The translations under genes and the position numbers were made by a program. From contig JBFHEL010000257.1 in the NCBI GenBank assembly GCA_041584155.1, forward strand, positions 1-6,257: a DNA stretch of 6,257 nt. Reading direction: 5' to 3'. Under the pieces are notes generated by a model. That model was not told the origin of the DNA. It searched no databases and saw only the letters and a list, made by a program, of their open reading frames with translations. This document shows, in pieces, positions 5,776 through 6,257 of the stretch (within the stretch, counting starts at the first letter, position 1; each line of letters starts with the position of its first letter). This DNA is from Saccharicrinis sp041584155 (lineage in GTDB: Bacteria; Bacteroidota; Bacteroidia; Bacteroidales; Marinilabiliaceae).

Positions 5776-5789
5776 GTTTATTTTGCCCT

Positions 5790-5841
5790 AAAAAAAACTA
5801 ACCTTAATATCTTACCCGGTGAATAAGCTACTAAGGTTAGT
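5790..5841 (-). terminator. Intrinsic terminator of the AsmA-like gene
   Basis: ACTAACCTTA (5797-5806) pairs perfectly with TAAGGTTAGT (5832-5841). The 25-base insert between them can form a small inner CTTA/TAAG stem. On the minus strand the hairpin ends in a run of seven T after the last GTTAG. It lies 43 bases after the AsmA-like stop codon. Confidence 0.85.
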
Positions 5842-5884
5842 CATTAAATACTCTCTAGAATTTTAGCTGCTGAAGGTATTTTTA

Positions 5885-6257
5885 TTACTTTTTTTTCTTC
5901 AATCCTTTTAAAAAATCATTAACCGCATCTTTTACATTCTCATCTTCCAACACATCCTTAATCACTTTTTCAGCTTCTTTGCCCACTTCTTTCTGCACCT
6001 GTTTTGTTGCTTCAGAAAGATCAAGACTCATCTCCGGATTATCTGATGTTCCTTTAATAATCACATCTACCATTAAATCATCTCCTGACTCAGCAAATCC
6101 GCTTGCTAAAAAGCTCAATGCTTTAGCAACTTCTTTACGGGAGATAGGTGCTTTAACCACATAATTTAAGGAGTGATCAAACCCTTGTTCTCCCTGAACG
6201 GTTAAAGTTGAACCAAATACCTTTGGGTGAAAAGGGCTCACAATTATTTTACCATCC
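5885..6257 (-). CDS. AsmA-like envelope protein, C-terminal fragment (5' end outside the window)
   Basis: The frame is open to the right edge (reading DGKII into VSPFHPKVFGST), so this is the last 123 or so residues of a longer protein. The GTG at 6241 is an internal valine and not the start. The segment has the features of the C-terminal end of AsmA-family proteins: a beta-strand repeat reading GKIIVSPFHPKVFGSTLTVQGEQGFDHSLNYVVKAPI, then a linker, a VDVIIKGTSDNPEMSLDL strand pair, and a charged, probably coiled-coil tail (about 45 residues ending KGLKKKK). AsmA-like proteins are large inner-membrane-anchored periplasmic proteins linked to phospholipid transport and outer-membrane homeostasis. 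Family assignment from this end alone is reasonable but not certain. Transcription ends at the hairpin at 5797-5841. Confidence 0.75.
   Translation of the reverse strand, partial: DGKIIVSPFHPKVFGSTLTVQGEQGFDHSLNYVVKAPISRKEVAKALSFLASGFAESGDDLMVDVIIKGTSDNPEMSLDLSEATKQVQKEVGKEAEKVIKDVLEDENVKDAVNDFLKGLKKKK

Noticed and set aside
5885..6241. A complete 118-residue gene starting at the GTG at 6241
   Set aside because: The frame stays open to the window edge with sequence that continues the beta-strand pattern, so the GTG codes for an internal valine of a longer AsmA-like protein.

Overview
The window reads as a piece of a Bacteroidota chromosome. The DNA is AT-rich, every complete gene ends in TAA, most genes lack a Shine-Dalgarno sequence, and three intergenic regions carry the Bacteroidota -7 promoter element TAnnTTTG. 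The protein families fit an anaerobic or facultatively anaerobic environmental member (a Marinilabiliales/Bacteroidales-like lineage), but the genus cannot be fixed from this sequence. No phage, CRISPR, rRNA or tRNA was seen. There are seven complete or nearly complete protein-coding genes of known families, plus one small DUF5320-type gene.

Left part (1-2585), all on the minus strand. In transcription order these are a small Gly/Arg-rich DUF5320-like protein, a corrinoid adenosyltransferase (CobO/BtuR), a COG1237-type metallo-beta-lactamase-fold hydrolase, and the N-terminal 212 residues of an FAD/NAD(P)-dependent disulfide oxidoreductase of the CoA-disulfide reductase/NADH oxidase group, which runs off the left edge. 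The DUF5320 gene has its own promoter, a palindromic operator candidate, a textbook Shine-Dalgarno sequence and a terminator. cobO and the hydrolase form a probable two-gene unit. The 276-base gap before the oxidoreductase holds a pair of inverted REP-like hairpins that resemble a small non-autonomous repeat element.

Middle (2795-4797), plus strand. A polyprenyl-phosphate sugar-1-phosphate transferase (WecA/TagO/MraY superfamily) is followed after 2 bases by a ten-helix EamA/DMT transporter. A good -7 element lies upstream, so the pair is probably one translationally coupled operon.

Right part (4826-6257), minus strand. A secreted or membrane PAP2-type phosphatase is convergent with the transporter. 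Upstream of it lies the C-terminal end of an AsmA-like envelope protein, which runs off the right edge. A strong intrinsic terminator separates the two. A second terminator-like hairpin lies inside the predicted PAP2 leader.

The middle and right genes share an envelope and lipid-carrier theme: a lipid-linked sugar initiating enzyme, a DMT transporter, a lipid-phosphate phosphatase and an AsmA-like protein. The left genes share a redox, metal and cofactor theme. Four genes have an upstream in-frame TTG or GTG, or appear to start at one; ATG starts further in, or continuation off the edge, fit better, and I used those. Nothing here is clearly a new system. The best candidates for a second look are the REP-like inverted pair, the regulated DUF5320 gene, and the two leader hairpins.
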